Assembly: GCA_022448365.1 (NCBI GenBank) | Contig: JAKVCS010000008.1 | Coordinates: 22,255-86,254 of the forward strand | Length of the DNA: 64,000 bases | Direction: 5' to 3' | DNA from: Saccharospirillaceae bacterium | Lineage (GTDB): Bacteria; Pseudomonadota; Gammaproteobacteria; Pseudomonadales; Oceanobacteraceae | Shown here: one piece after another, positions 29,001 to 38,678 of the stretch | Numbering within the stretch: position 1 is the first letter of the stretch | Layout: every line of letters starts with the position of its first letter | The notes under the pieces: model-generated | Databases searched by the model: none | Told to the model about the DNA's origin: nothing | What the model saw: the letters and a program-made list of their open reading frames with translations, nothing else | Position numbers and translations under genes: made by a program

Positions 29001-29573
29001 TCAGACATCGTTAGCAGAATCTTCGTTGCGCAGTTTAAGGTGGCGATTCTGCAGCTGGAAAAGATGTTGTATTAATACTTCCTGCTCGGCGCCTTTCAGA
29101 TCCGAGAAGTCGATACGAACCAGATTTGGTTCTTCCGGTTCGCTGCTTTCTTCAACCGAAACTACCTTGCCGGTCAGAGAAAGCTCGGCATTCGACGGTT
29201 TTAATTGCATATTCAGCAATAAGTGATCGTCTTTCTCGATACTTTGATGGGTATGAAATGCCATACCGCAGGCGCTGAGATTAATTCTGGTACGCGCCTC
29301 GGTGGCACTCATCTCTCGTTTCGCAGTGTTAGGCGGCTGACGACTGCCCAGCATATTTATTTTCTGATTAAACAATTCAAACAGTCGTGCGATCGTTGGA
29401 TCTTGCGACTTCATTTGGCTTATGTGATTACCGATGTCCTGCTCCAGTTGACTCAGTTCATCTTTATGTTGCTGATGGCTTTCTTTCCAGGCCGATATTT
29501 CTTCGCGGCTGATGGTCTGGAAATCCAGTACAACTTCGTCATCGAGACGAAAAAAACGACGTCTATCTTCCAT
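29001..29573 (-). CDS. PilZ-domain protein in the stator operon
   Basis: 190 residues from the ATG at 29573; an earlier in-frame ATG at 29603 would overlap the pomB stop. The N-terminus has EDRRRFFRLD, matching the RxxxR PilZ motif, followed by a helical insert (about 20-75). The PilZ barrel continues at RINLSACGMAF ((D/N)xSxxG) and ends VRIDFSD. Such proteins bind cyclic di-GMP. It lies about 30 bases after pomB on the same strand, so a role in braking or tuning the Na+-driven motor is a reasonable inference, similar in idea to YcgR. Confidence 0.8.
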   Translation of the reverse strand: MEDRRRFFRLDDEVVLDFQTISREEISAWKESHQQHKDELSQLEQDIGNHISQMKSQDPTIARLFELFNQKINMLGSRQPPNTAKREMSATEARTRINLSACGMAFHTHQSIEKDDHLLLNMQLKPSNAELSLTGKVVSVEESSEPEEPNLVRIDFSDLKGAEQEVLIQHLFQLQNRHLKLRNEDSANDV

Positions 29574-29604
29574 CACGTTTTGTTCTTCCTGTTTTATAAT
29601 CACA

Positions 29605-30585
29605 TTAGAAAATTTCGTTCGGGCGTAACTCGAAATCTTCTGGCTTGGCGTTTAATGCCTCTTCTACCCTGTTGTCATCGGCCTGAATTTCAGGTTTGTC
29701 ATCATCATCACCTTCACGTTTGCGTAAAATAATGATTTCTACGCGACGATTACGGGCGCGAGATTCTCCATCCAGGTTTTCGACTAACGGCATTTTATCG
29801 GCGTGTCCAACAATCTGGAAACGCTCTTCATCCATCTCTGGCGCGATAAACAATTCTTCAGCGAACGCAGCTGCACGTGCAGTCGACAGGCCCCAGTTTG
29901 AACGGAAGCGACCACCCTGAATCGGAATGTCATCGGTATGTCCCTCAACAGAAATTTTGCCGGGTACCGTGACAAGTACTTCACGAATTTTATCGATAAC
30001 TGGTAAAAATTTATCCTCTATATAGTCAGAACCGGAACGAAACGCTCCCCGTTGTTGAATGCGGATAATTATTTTTTTGCCGGATGTCTCGATTTCCACC
30101 TGACCTTCTGCAATTTCATCCTCCAGTTGCGCTGCTATTTCCATAGCTTCTTCTTCGGTTTTCTGCGTCTCCAGCTCGCTGCTCTGTACCACAACTTCAC
30201 GGGTTAGCTTACCTTCATCACCCTGGGATTCTTCCTGTTGGGTAACCTCATCCTGACACAAAACTTCCAGTGAGCTTCGGGTGACATCACTGGTTTTCTG
30301 ACGGATTTCATTGATGGGAGTAGGCTCTGGAATCGATGGACTGAAATGTCGTGCGATCACTGAGGTGCCTTTCGGTGGATCACTGACATTGATTAATGTC
30401 TGCACACCAAAGGCTTCGCGCAACTCACCGGCCAGGCGCTTGAATTTCAGCGCATCCATTTCAGAAAATGACAGCAGTAATACGAAGAAACACATCAGCA
30501 GAGACATCAGGTCTGCAAACGTCATTACCCAGGCAGGTATCCCCGCGGGGCAGGGAGGACACTCCATTTCTTCTTCAGCGGCCAT
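29605..30585 (-). CDS. pomB: Flagellar stator protein PomB (MotB family)
   Basis: 326 residues. The N-terminus is cysteine- and proline-rich (ECPPCPAGIP), then one membrane helix with the ion-binding Asp25 in TFADLMSLLMCFFVLLLSFSE, nearly identical to Vibrio PomB. The plug and linker include PKGTSVIARHFSP and a long acidic stretch, and the C-terminal OmpA-like peptidoglycan-binding domain contains VEGHTDDIPI and NRRVEI. With PomA it forms the Na+-conducting stator anchored to the cell wall. It lies 72 bases after pomA. Confidence 0.95.
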   Translation of the reverse strand: MAAEEEMECPPCPAGIPAWVMTFADLMSLLMCFFVLLLSFSEMDALKFKRLAGELREAFGVQTLINVSDPPKGTSVIARHFSPSIPEPTPINEIRQKTSDVTRSSLEVLCQDEVTQQEESQGDEGKLTREVVVQSSELETQKTEEEAMEIAAQLEDEIAEGQVEIETSGKKIIIRIQQRGAFRSGSDYIEDKFLPVIDKIREVLVTVPGKISVEGHTDDIPIQGGRFRSNWGLSTARAAAFAEELFIAPEMDEERFQIVGHADKMPLVENLDGESRARNRRVEIIILRKREGDDDDKPEIQADDNRVEEALNAKPEDFELRPNEIF

Positions 30586-30657
30586 AATGCACTCTGCCTT
30601 TCATTAACGTCTCCAGCGTTTGTCTGATGATTCCGATAGCCGTTATCCAGATGCAGG

Positions 30658-31413
30658 TTATTCAGAAACCGCGCGTTTTCCTTCCTGAATATAGGACTGC
30701 AGCATGGTTTCAATGACGCGTGGGTTTTGCCCGCTCTGGATTGCCAGCAAAGCATCAATAATCATAGATTTGAGACGGTCTTCTTCTTCCAGGCGCAGCT
30801 TCAATTTATCGGAAATGGGCAGAGCAAACATGGTTGCCATCATGGCGCCATAGAGTGTGGTTAATAATGCTACCGCCATCGCCGGGCCAATCGATTTTGG
30901 GTCATCCATATTCGCTAGCATCGCGACCAGACCAATCAGTGTTCCGATCATCCCCATCGCTGGGCCGACGTCACCCAGGGCGAGGAAAATAGAAGAACCC
31001 AGATCATGGCGATCGGTTGAGAGTTTCTTTTCTTTGTTGAGCAGAGTACGGACAACATCCGGGTCGTGGCCATCCACCAACAGCTGGATACCTTTGCCAA
31101 GAAAATCGTCGCTGACTTCTTTGCCTTCCAGCGACAGCAAGCCACCTTTGCGCGCCAGTCCGGCCAATTCCACAACTTCCTCGATAATGGCTTCCGGCTT
31201 GCTCAGTTTAAATGAAAACGCTTTACCAAGGATCTTAGCGGCACCCAGTAGCTGACCAAGCTCGAATTTCATCATCACGGCAAACAAACTGCCGACAACG
31301 ACAATCAGTATCGATGGCACGTTAACAAACATACTGATGTCGCCGCCAAGTACCATCGAATAAATCACGATGCCGAAGGCGCCGACAAGTCCGACCAGGG
31401 TTGCGAGATCCAC
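30658..31413 (-). CDS. pomA: Flagellar stator protein PomA (MotA family)
   Basis: 251 residues from a GTG start at 31413 with an AAGGAG site. Four membrane helices. MDLATLVGLVGAF, VNVPSILIVVVGS and the helix-3/4 region PAMGMIGTLIGLVAML...TTLYGAMMATM match Vibrio PomA closely, which supports a Na+-type rather than H+-type stator. The cytoplasmic loop holds the charged residues that contact FliG. First gene of the pomA-pomB-PilZ unit; divergent from xseB. Confidence 0.95.
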   Translation of the reverse strand: MDLATLVGLVGAFGIVIYSMVLGGDISMFVNVPSILIVVVGSLFAVMMKFELGQLLGAAKILGKAFSFKLSKPEAIIEEVVELAGLARKGGLLSLEGKEVSDDFLGKGIQLLVDGHDPDVVRTLLNKEKKLSTDRHDLGSSIFLALGDVGPAMGMIGTLIGLVAMLANMDDPKSIGPAMAVALLTTLYGAMMATMFALPISDKLKLRLEEEDRLKSMIIDALLAIQSGQNPRVIETMLQSYIQEGKRAVSE

Positions 31414-31591
31414 TACTGCTCCTTGCGCTTTCCATTGGATTGAGACAGGTCTGAGATTTCAACTCAGTTTCTTGTTTCTGAAGTTTAGCCAAACTTTACG
31501 GTTCTTCCTGTCCGGATGCGCAATAAGCCGAATAATTGCATTCTTAAGCCCCTGGGTTTAGTGTGGCCGCACTCTAAACAGGCGTGCGACT

Positions 31592-31843
31592 ATGACTGAA
31601 CAAACCCCGGAAAATCCCGATAACTTTGAATTTGAAACTGCTCTGCAACAGCTGGAGCAGCTGGTAAAGAGTATGGAAAGTGGTGAGTTATCATTACAGG
31701 ATTCTTTACAGGCATTTGAGCAGGGGGTACGCCTGACAAGACAATGCCAGCAGGCATTGTCATCAGCAGAACAGCGGGTACAGATTCTGATGGAGCAGAA
31801 CGGTCAATCGCAGGCGTATCCGTTTAATGGCGGAGAGCAGTAA
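31592..31843 (+). CDS. xseB: Exodeoxyribonuclease VII small subunit
   Basis: 83 residues, typical XseB size. FEFETALQQLEQLVKSMESGELSLQDSLQAFEQGVRL is the family core (shown here as the pattern L..LE.IV..LE.G...L...L..FE.G) in the first 55 residues. It pairs with XseA, encoded elsewhere, to make exonuclease VII. Its stop overlaps the ispA start (TAATG), an arrangement (xseB-ispA-dxs) common in gammaproteobacteria. Confidence 0.95.
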   Translation: MTEQTPENPDNFEFETALQQLEQLVKSMESGELSLQDSLQAFEQGVRLTRQCQQALSSAEQRVQILMEQNGQSQAYPFNGGEQ

Positions 31844-32721
31844 TGCAGCAGCAGTTAGCCACCGCACAGCAGCGTATTGAAGAACGATTGTTGGCAGCTC
31901 TGGCGTCTTTAGCGCTGGCTGATCAGCGCCTGGCGGATGCGATGCAACATGGTTTATTAAATGGCGGTAAACGTTTACGCCCGTTTCTCGCTTATGCCAC
32001 CGCTGAAGCCCTGGGGGGCGAATGGCAGCAGGCAGATGCTGCTGCCTGCGCATTAGAAATGGTACACAGCTACTCATTAGTTCATGACGACTTACCGGCG
32101 ATGGATAACGACGAGTTACGTCGTGGTAAACCGACCTGTCACGTCGCATTTGATGAGGCGACCGCCATTCTTGCAGGCGATGGCTTGTTGACCGCAGCCT
32201 TTGAAGTATTGGCAGAAGCGCCAACCAGCGATGCGCAGCGACTGACGCTTATCCGCTTGTTGGCGCGCTCTGCTGGTGGCGCGGGTATGGTTGCCGGACA
32301 GGCAATTGATCTGAATCACGTGGGTAAATCGATGACCCTGGCGGAGCTGGAAAATATGCATCGCCATAAAACCGGTGCGCTTATTCTGGCAGCGGTGGAG
32401 ATGGGAGCCTATTCGGTAGCGGCAGAGCTGGACGATCAAGTTGCCATGGCGCTGCGCACCTACGCCGAGGCCATTGGTCTGGCTTTCCAGGTACAGGACG
32501 ATATTCTCGATATCGAAAGCGACACCGAAACATTAGGTAAGGCCCAGGGGGCAGACGTCGCCCTGAACAAGCCAACGTACCCGGCATTGCTCGGCCTTGA
32601 TGGCGCCAAGCAGAAAGCCCGGGAACTGGTCGCCAAGGCCCAGCAGGCACTGGCAGCCTTACCGGGTGATAGCTCGACCCTGGCCGCCCTGGCCCAGTAT
32701 ATTATCGAACGCGATCACTGA
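31843..32721 (+). CDS. ispA: Farnesyl diphosphate synthase
   Basis: 292 residues. The first aspartate-rich motif DDLPAMD is at residues 82-88 and the second is DDILD near residue 219; GGKRLRPFL and the HRHKTGALI helix are also present. It condenses isopentenyl diphosphate with dimethylallyl and geranyl diphosphate to give farnesyl diphosphate, the precursor for undecaprenyl phosphate and quinone tails. It sits between xseB and dxs in the same direction, so supply and use of isoprenoid units are linked. Confidence 0.96.
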   Translation: MQQQLATAQQRIEERLLAALASLALADQRLADAMQHGLLNGGKRLRPFLAYATAEALGGEWQQADAAACALEMVHSYSLVHDDLPAMDNDELRRGKPTCHVAFDEATAILAGDGLLTAAFEVLAEAPTSDAQRLTLIRLLARSAGGAGMVAGQAIDLNHVGKSMTLAELENMHRHKTGALILAAVEMGAYSVAAELDDQVAMALRTYAEAIGLAFQVQDDILDIESDTETLGKAQGADVALNKPTYPALLGLDGAKQKARELVAKAQQALAALPGDSSTLAALAQYIIERDH

Positions 32722-32903
32722 CCTCTGGCTGGCTGTTGTGGCCAGAGTCGCCAGTCCATTAACGACACTATTGCCTAAGTAAACCTACTCATCAGGCCCA
32801 CGAAACGGTAGAATGTGCGCCTTTTTTATGGGCGACGATTCTCCCTGCCGGATGCGCCTTCCGGCAACTACAATAAGCCCACTACCGGATTCGTGATTAG
32901 CTG

Positions 32904-34775
32904 ATGTTTACTGAGATTCCAAGCTCCAGACCGTCTACGCCGTTGCTCGACACTGTTGATGTGCCGTCTGACCTGCGTGCTTTGACTGTTGAGCAACTGC
33001 CCCAGTTGTGTTCTGAGTTGCGTGAATACTTACTCTACAGTGTTGGCCAGTCCGGTGGTCACTTCGGCGCAGGTTTGGGGGTTGTGGAGTTAACCGCAGC
33101 GCTGCACTACGTATTTGATACCCCCAACGACAAACTGGTGTGGGATGTTGGTCACCAGGCTTATCCACACAAGATTCTGACCGGTCGTCGTGAACAGATG
33201 ACCAAAATCCGTGCAGAAGACGGTCCGGCAGCTTTTCCGCTGCGCAGTGAAAGTGAATACGATACCTTCGGTGTTGGTCATTCCAGTACGTCCATCAGTG
33301 CCGCTATGGGCATGAGCCTGGCGATGGCTGCTCAGGGGAAAGACAACCAGGCCGTTGCGATTATTGGTGATGGCGCAATGACGGCTGGTATGGCATTTGA
33401 AGCGTTAAACCACGCCGGTCATGAGAAGTCGGATTTACTGGTGATTCTCAATGACAACGATATGGCTATTTCCGATAACGTTGGCGCACTGAATAAATAT
33501 TTCACCCGTTTGTGGTCGAGTCAGACATACAATACGCTGCGTGAAGGCGGCAAAAAGGTACTGGGTAAACTCCCGGCTGGCTGGGAGCTTGCCCGTAAAA
33601 CCGAAGAACACATGAAAGCCATGGTTGCTCCGGGAATTATCTTTGAGGAGCTGGGCTTCAACTATTACGGCCCTGTTGACGGTCACGACACCGAAGAGCT
33701 GGTGCATACGCTCGAAAATCTGAAAAAGTTGCCTGGGCCGAAATTCCTGCATGTGGTTACCAAAAAAGGTAAAGGCTTCGCTCCGGCAGAGAATGATCAG
33801 ATTAAATACCACGCACTGAAGAAGCTGAACGCGGTCAGTGGTGGAGTCAGTAAGCCCACTTATTCCAATGTTTTCGGACGTTGGTTATGCGATATGGCAG
33901 AACGCGATGAGCTTCTGATGGGGATCACCCCAGCGATGCGCGAAGGCTCGGACATGATCCGCTTTTCCGAACTGTACCCACAACGCTATTTCGATGTTGC
34001 CATTGCTGAACAGCATGCTGTCACACTTGCGGCAGGTCTGGCGTGTGAAGGCGCTAAACCCGTGGTTGCGATTTATTCGACCTTCCTGCAACGGGCATAC
34101 GATCAGCTGATCCATGACGTTGCGCTGCAAAACCTGGATGTTTTATTCGCTATCGATCGTGCTGGTTTGGTCGGTGAAGATGGTCCAACCCACCACGGAG
34201 CCTATGATCTCAGTTACCTCCGTTGTATTCCCAATATGGTGGTGATGACACCATCGGATGAAGACGAATGCCGTCAGATGCTGTATACCGGTTACTGCCA
34301 TCAGGGTCCGGCTGCGGTGCGTTATCCGCGTGGTTCTGGTATGGGTGTTGTACCCGACAGTGACATGATTGAGCTGGAACTGGGGAAAGGTTTTATCCGT
34401 CGCCAGTCTCAGGCTGAAGCCGGACAACGGGTAGCATTGCTGGTCTTCGGTGCGCCGATGCAGGCAGCGCTTCAGGCGGGCGAGCAAAAAGACGTCACCA
34501 TCGCGGATATGCGTTTTGTGAAGCCCCTTGATAAGGCTCTGATTCAGCAGCTTGCCAGCGAACACGATCTGTTAATCACTCTGGAAGAGAACGCACTGGC
34601 GGGTGGTGCCGGCAGTGCTGTGTTGGAATACATGGCCAGTGAACAGATCCAAACGCCGTGCAAGAGCCTGGGCATTGCTGATTCGTACGTTGAACATGCT
34701 GCCCCTGCCACCCAGCAGGCCCGCTGTGGCCTGGACACGGCGTCTATTTTGCACGCAATTGAGCAGTTTCTCTGA
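32904..34775 (+). CDS. dxs: 1-Deoxy-D-xylulose-5-phosphate synthase
   Basis: 623 residues, standard length. The thiamine diphosphate/Mg motif is [15 protein letters not shown] then [18 protein letters not shown], the catalytic [13 protein letters not shown] segment, and [15 protein letters not shown] follow in the expected order. It makes DXP from pyruvate and glyceraldehyde 3-phosphate, the first step of the MEP isoprenoid pathway. It lies about 180 bases after ispA; that gap contains small GC hairpins (for example GCCGG...CCGGC near 32850) but no strong terminator. Confidence 0.97.
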   Translation: MFTEIPSSRPSTPLLDTVDVPSDLRALTVEQLPQLCSELREYLLYSVGQSGGHFGAGLGVVELTAALHYVFDTPNDKLVWDVGHQAYPHKILTGRREQMTKIRAEDGPAAFPLRSESEYDTFGVGHSSTSISAAMGMSLAMAAQGKDNQAVAIIGDGAMTAGMAFEALNHAGHEKSDLLVILNDNDMAISDNVGALNKYFTRLWSSQTYNTLREGGKKVLGKLPAGWELARKTEEHMKAMVAPGIIFEELGFNYYGPVDGHDTEELVHTLENLKKLPGPKFLHVVTKKGKGFAPAENDQIKYHALKKLNAVSGGVSKPTYSNVFGRWLCDMAERDELLMGITPAMREGSDMIRFSELYPQRYFDVAIAEQHAVTLAAGLACEGAKPVVAIYSTFLQRAYDQLIHDVALQNLDVLFAIDRAGLVGEDGPTHHGAYDLSYLRCIPNMVVMTPSDEDECRQMLYTGYCHQGPAAVRYPRGSGMGVVPDSDMIELELGKGFIRRQSQAEAGQRVALLVFGAPMQAALQAGEQKDVTIADMRFVKPLDKALIQQLASEHDLLITLEENALAGGAGSAVLEYMASEQIQTPCKSLGIADSYVEHAAPATQQARCGLDTASILHAIEQFL

Positions 34776-34884
34776 AGCTGACTTAATTTTTCTCAGAAAG
34801 CGGGCTGACTTTTCACGGAGTCGCTCGTTTTTTTGTTCTTAGCTGCTTAACTGATATCAGGATAACGTTATCAGGTATAGTCAT

Positions 34885-36510
34885 TTGGCATGGCGAACAC
34901 ATACAGCTAATTTTCTCTTAACGATTGTATTTGGCGTGATTGCTTATACGTTGCTGGCGGCGGTCGAATACAGCCGCAATCAGCATATTGCTGATCATTT
35001 GCTGGAGCAGATCCACAGTCGTGCACTGCAGGATTTTTATGAACTGGCCAGTCATGTGCGTGAGCAGCTGAATACTGAAGAACTGCATTTACCCGCCAAT
35101 CTCGAATCCTTTGTTTCTCAGCGACTGACCCATGAAGCCTGGCAGCTTAAGATTGACCTCGATAATCTGGAGCTGAATGTGATTCCGGCGTCGAGTCAAA
35201 ATGGCACGTTGGATATGCAGTTCAGTTCCTCCGTTGGCAGTCAGCGACTGGTCTTTGATGCGGAGGCCTGGATTCAGGCACTGTGCGATGATCTGGGCTA
35301 CGGCGATATCCCATTTTCTCTGCAATATCGTGATCAGCCGATCTTTCAGTTATCCGAAAACAACTTCCGTGACCTTTACCGCCAGGATGAGTTTATTTTT
35401 ACCGATCTGTCGTTACTGTTTGATCGTCAGGTGCTGATTACAAAAATGTCGTTGGGTATGTACACCGGAATGTCTGCCATTATCGCCAGTTTGCTGATGT
35501 GGATGATGTTGTCGCTGTTGCACAAAAAGAAAACGGAATTAGTGACGACTGAGCAGACGTTGCTGGATGCTCAGCATGAGTTGCAGGAAACGAATCATAT
35601 TTTGTCGCATCAGATGAAGGTAGCTGCCGAAAACCAGAAAGAGTTTCTGAAAAAGAATTATGAATTACAGGATCTCAATCATTCGCTGGAGCGCAGTAAA
35701 AATCAGGTTCAGTTTTCCGAACGGCTGGTTAATCTGGGTGAGGTCTCGGCCGGGATTATCCATGAAATCAACAACCCTGTGGCTTATATCGGCAGTAATC
35801 TGCGTGAACTGGAAGCGGATATCCGAACGTTGCGCGATTTTATTAATACACTCGATAAAGCATCGGACCATCTTGAGATTCGCTCGGAATTTTATCAGCA
35901 GCTACTCGCTTCCTATCAGGCATTAAACGTCCAGGAGGCGATGGCAGAGGCGCCACTGCGTTTGGAAGATTGTCTTACGGGTATTGAGCGGGTACGGAAG
36001 ATTATCCAGGATATGAAGCGTCTGAGCGGCAGTGGTACTTGTGATAAAACACTGAGTAACATAAATGACGATATTGATAGTGTAATTAATATAGCTTCGA
36101 GCCGGATCAAAGGTGGTATCGAACTGAAAACGTTCCTGATCGACTTGCCGGATCTGTATTGTAATTCCTCTCAGATATCTCAGGTTCTGACCAATATCAT
36201 CATTAATGCCATTCAGGCGCTTGAAGATGACGGCGGCGAAATATGTTTGTCGGAACGAATCGAGGGCAATAGTGTTGTGCTGGAAATCTCAGATAATGGT
36301 CCGGGGATGTGTGCAGAGGTTGCTAATCAGGTATTCGAACCTTTTTTCACCACGAAAGACGCAGAGAATGGTACCGGAATGGGTCTGGCATTGTGCTATA
36401 AATTGGTTGCTGAGCACGGTGGCTGGATTAATCTGGAAACCTCGCCGGGCAACGGTTCCTGTTTCAGCGTTCACTTACCTATGGAACAAGAAGGAAGCGA
36501 AACATGTTAA
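34885..36510 (+). CDS. Membrane sensor histidine kinase (probable TTG start)
   Basis: 541 residues if started at the TTG at 34885; stops upstream in this frame leave no ATG or GTG before the first membrane helix (about 9-28). A periplasmic region of about 165 residues follows, then a second helix (near 190-212), a long coiled coil (about 215-275), the H-box with His293 in GIIHEINNPVAYIGSNL, and a HATPase domain (IIINAIQAL; DNGPGM; FFTTK; GMGLAL). The HEINNP box places it in the NtrB-like kinase class. It overlaps the regulator at 36504 by seven bases, so the two are a pair. Confidence 0.87.
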   Translation: MAWRTHTANFLLTIVFGVIAYTLLAAVEYSRNQHIADHLLEQIHSRALQDFYELASHVREQLNTEELHLPANLESFVSQRLTHEAWQLKIDLDNLELNVIPASSQNGTLDMQFSSSVGSQRLVFDAEAWIQALCDDLGYGDIPFSLQYRDQPIFQLSENNFRDLYRQDEFIFTDLSLLFDRQVLITKMSLGMYTGMSAIIASLLMWMMLSLLHKKKTELVTTEQTLLDAQHELQETNHILSHQMKVAAENQKEFLKKNYELQDLNHSLERSKNQVQFSERLVNLGEVSAGIIHEINNPVAYIGSNLRELEADIRTLRDFINTLDKASDHLEIRSEFYQQLLASYQALNVQEAMAEAPLRLEDCLTGIERVRKIIQDMKRLSGSGTCDKTLSNINDDIDSVINIASSRIKGGIELKTFLIDLPDLYCNSSQISQVLTNIIINAIQALEDDGGEICLSERIEGNSVVLEISDNGPGMCAEVANQVFEPFFTTKDAENGTGMGLALCYKLVAEHGGWINLETSPGNGSCFSVHLPMEQEGSETC

Positions 36511-37850
36511 GTCAGGGAGATAGTTCTTACCTGGAAGAAAAGCGAGGCAGTATCTTAATCGTTGATGATGAGGAACCGATCTGTCATGCATTGAAGCGTT
36601 TATTCCGTCGCCACTTTCATGTTGAAGTAGCCACCAGTGGTGATGAGGCGTTGCAATTACTCTCTGAGAAAAGTTACGACCTGATGATTTCTGATATGCG
36701 CATGCCGAGAATGAATGGCGCTGAATTATTAAAAATCTGTTATCAGAAATGGCCGGAGATGATCCGTATTCTATTAACCGGCTTTTCGGAACTTGAATCG
36801 GCTATCAGCGCGATTAATGAAGGACATATTTATCGCTATGTAACCAAACCATGGGATAACGATGAACTGCGGTTACTGGTCACTGAGGCATTAGACCTGC
36901 GTGATCTTAAATCCACCAATCAATCATTAAACGCACACATTGTTGAACAGAATAAAGAGCTGGAGCGTCTTAATACTGAACTGAAAGAGAAATATCAGGA
37001 GAAATCTGATCAGGTAGGTGAAACCGAGGGAAAACTGCAAAAAGCATATCGCAGTCTGCACCAGGAGTTTCACGGCATAGTGCATATTCTGGTGGGCATG
37101 ATTGAAGCGCGATTGGGGGAGGACGAGGGCAGTACTGAGCAACTCGCCCGCCTGGCAAAAAGTTTTGCACAATGTGGTGGTCTGCAGGGTGAAGCGATTC
37201 AGGATATTTATTACGCCGCTTTGCTAAAGAACTTTGGCAAAGTCAGTTTGCCGGACTCTGTGGTGAACAGATCCCTGACTCAGCTGAGCACCAGCGAAAA
37301 GCGAGAGCTCGAGCGCTTTGGCATTAACGGACAAACATCACTGATGATGCTCGAACCGTTACAGAATGCAGCCAATATTATTCGCTCTCACACCGAATGG
37401 TATAACGGTCGTGGTTTTCCGGATCGGCTTGCAGCAGAGGCGATTCCCAGAGAATCCCGAATGCTGAAGATCGTTAGTGACTACGCCGAATTGCAGAGTG
37501 AACCCAATTTTCTCGGGCGGAAATTATCGGCTGCAGACGCCCAGACGTACTTACTGAAAATGTCAGGTCAGCGTTATGATCGCGAGCTGGTCACTGTTTT
37601 TATGGAAACACTGACGGGTTTTGACGGCGGTTTAATATCCAATACGGAGCGCATTCCCATTACCGATGCCCGCGCAGGCATGGTACTGGTGGATCATCTG
37701 ATCAGCCCGGCGGGAGTGGTGTTACTTTCGGCTGATACGCAGCTTAACCAGCGTCATGTGGATAAACTGCAGATGCTGGCGCGTCAATTTGAGGGACATC
37801 AGATTCTGTTGCATATTCATCGCAGCGAAAACTCGGGGTCACCGGTCTGA
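36504..37850 (+). CDS. Response regulator with degenerate HD-GYP domain
   Basis: 448 residues. Receiver at about 16-130 with Asp21/Asp22, phospho-acceptor Asp64 (LMISDMRMPRMNG) and Lys in VTKPWDND, of the RpfG type. A coiled-coil linker (about 135-185) leads into an HD-GYP-like domain (about 190-360). The metal-binding HD dyad is replaced by Lys242-Asn243 (ALLKNFGKVSLPDS), and the GYP motif reads GFP (WYNGRGFPD). Active HD-GYP enzymes hydrolyse cyclic di-GMP; without HD this one is probably catalytically dead and may signal by binding. Partner kinase is the upstream overlapping gene. Confidence 0.87.
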   Translation: MLSQGDSSYLEEKRGSILIVDDEEPICHALKRLFRRHFHVEVATSGDEALQLLSEKSYDLMISDMRMPRMNGAELLKICYQKWPEMIRILLTGFSELESAISAINEGHIYRYVTKPWDNDELRLLVTEALDLRDLKSTNQSLNAHIVEQNKELERLNTELKEKYQEKSDQVGETEGKLQKAYRSLHQEFHGIVHILVGMIEARLGEDEGSTEQLARLAKSFAQCGGLQGEAIQDIYYAALLKNFGKVSLPDSVVNRSLTQLSTSEKRELERFGINGQTSLMMLEPLQNAANIIRSHTEWYNGRGFPDRLAAEAIPRESRMLKIVSDYAELQSEPNFLGRKLSAADAQTYLLKMSGQRYDRELVTVFMETLTGFDGGLISNTERIPITDARAGMVLVDHLISPAGVVLLSADTQLNQRHVDKLQMLARQFEGHQILLHIHRSENSGSPV

Positions 37851-37916
37851 TGGGTTATGAGTGCAACAGCCTGGCTCAGCCGGTTAATCCATTATCAGCA
37901 ACCCAGCCGTTTGAGT

Positions 37917-38549
37917 TCAGGCCTCGTCATCCTGGTGGCTGAGCAGTGATTCTTCACCGTCTTTCGGTAAAAAATGACCAAGCTTACTGGCTTTGGTTTT
38001 CAGATAACCATCGTTGTGCGGATTACGACCGACTTGTAGTGGAACACGTTCTTCAATGGTAACGCCAGCATCTGCCAGAGCTTTCACCTTACGCGGATTA
38101 TTGGTCATCAGGCGAATGGTTTTAATCCCCAGTTCTTCCAACATTGGCTGGCACATGGAGTAGTTACGCATGTCGGCGCCAAAACCCAGTTGTTCGTTCG
38201 CTTCGACAGTATCTGCTCCCTGATCCTGCAGGTTATATGCTCTGATTTTATTGAGCAGGCCGATACCACGACCTTCCTGACGCAGGTATAGCACCACACC
38301 ACGACCAGCTTCGGATACCGCACGCAGCGCTTCTTCCAGCTGATAACCGCAGTCACAACGCATTGAGAATAATGCATCGCCGGTCAGACACTCAGAATGT
38401 GCACGAGCCAGAACCGGCTCACCGCTTGCGATATTACCCATAGTCAGCGCCACGTGTTCTTTGCCTGTTGCAGTCTCTTCAAAGCCATGCATGGTGAAAA
38501 CACCAAAAGGTGTCGGCAGTTTGGATGAGGCGATGAATTTAATGGTCAA
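37917..38549 (-). CDS. ribA: GTP cyclohydrolase II
   Basis: 210 residues (E. coli RibA is 196; the extra is an acidic C-terminal tail). Zinc ligands Cys54, Cys65 and Cys67 ([16 protein letters not shown]), [10 protein letters not shown], the [13 protein letters not shown] segment and LMTNNPRK are all present. It opens the imidazole ring of GTP, giving the first intermediate of riboflavin synthesis. It is a stand-alone enzyme, not a RibBA fusion, and convergent with the kinase/regulator operon. Confidence 0.96.
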   Translation of the reverse strand: MTIKFIASSKLPTPFGVFTMHGFEETATGKEHVALTMGNIASGEPVLARAHSECLTGDALFSMRCDCGYQLEEALRAVSEAGRGVVLYLRQEGRGIGLLNKIRAYNLQDQGADTVEANEQLGFGADMRNYSMCQPMLEELGIKTIRLMTNNPRKVKALADAGVTIEERVPLQVGRNPHNDGYLKTKASKLGHFLPKDGEESLLSHQDDEA

Positions 38550-38678
38550 AGTACTAACCTCTGGGCTATCCAGCGTATAAAACAGGGCGCGTATTCTAAC
38601 AGTGAAGCAGCCTTGTGACTAATTTAGCGATAGAATTGATTGTCTCATGGCTGACTGAATCGATAGAAGTGCGCTGAT

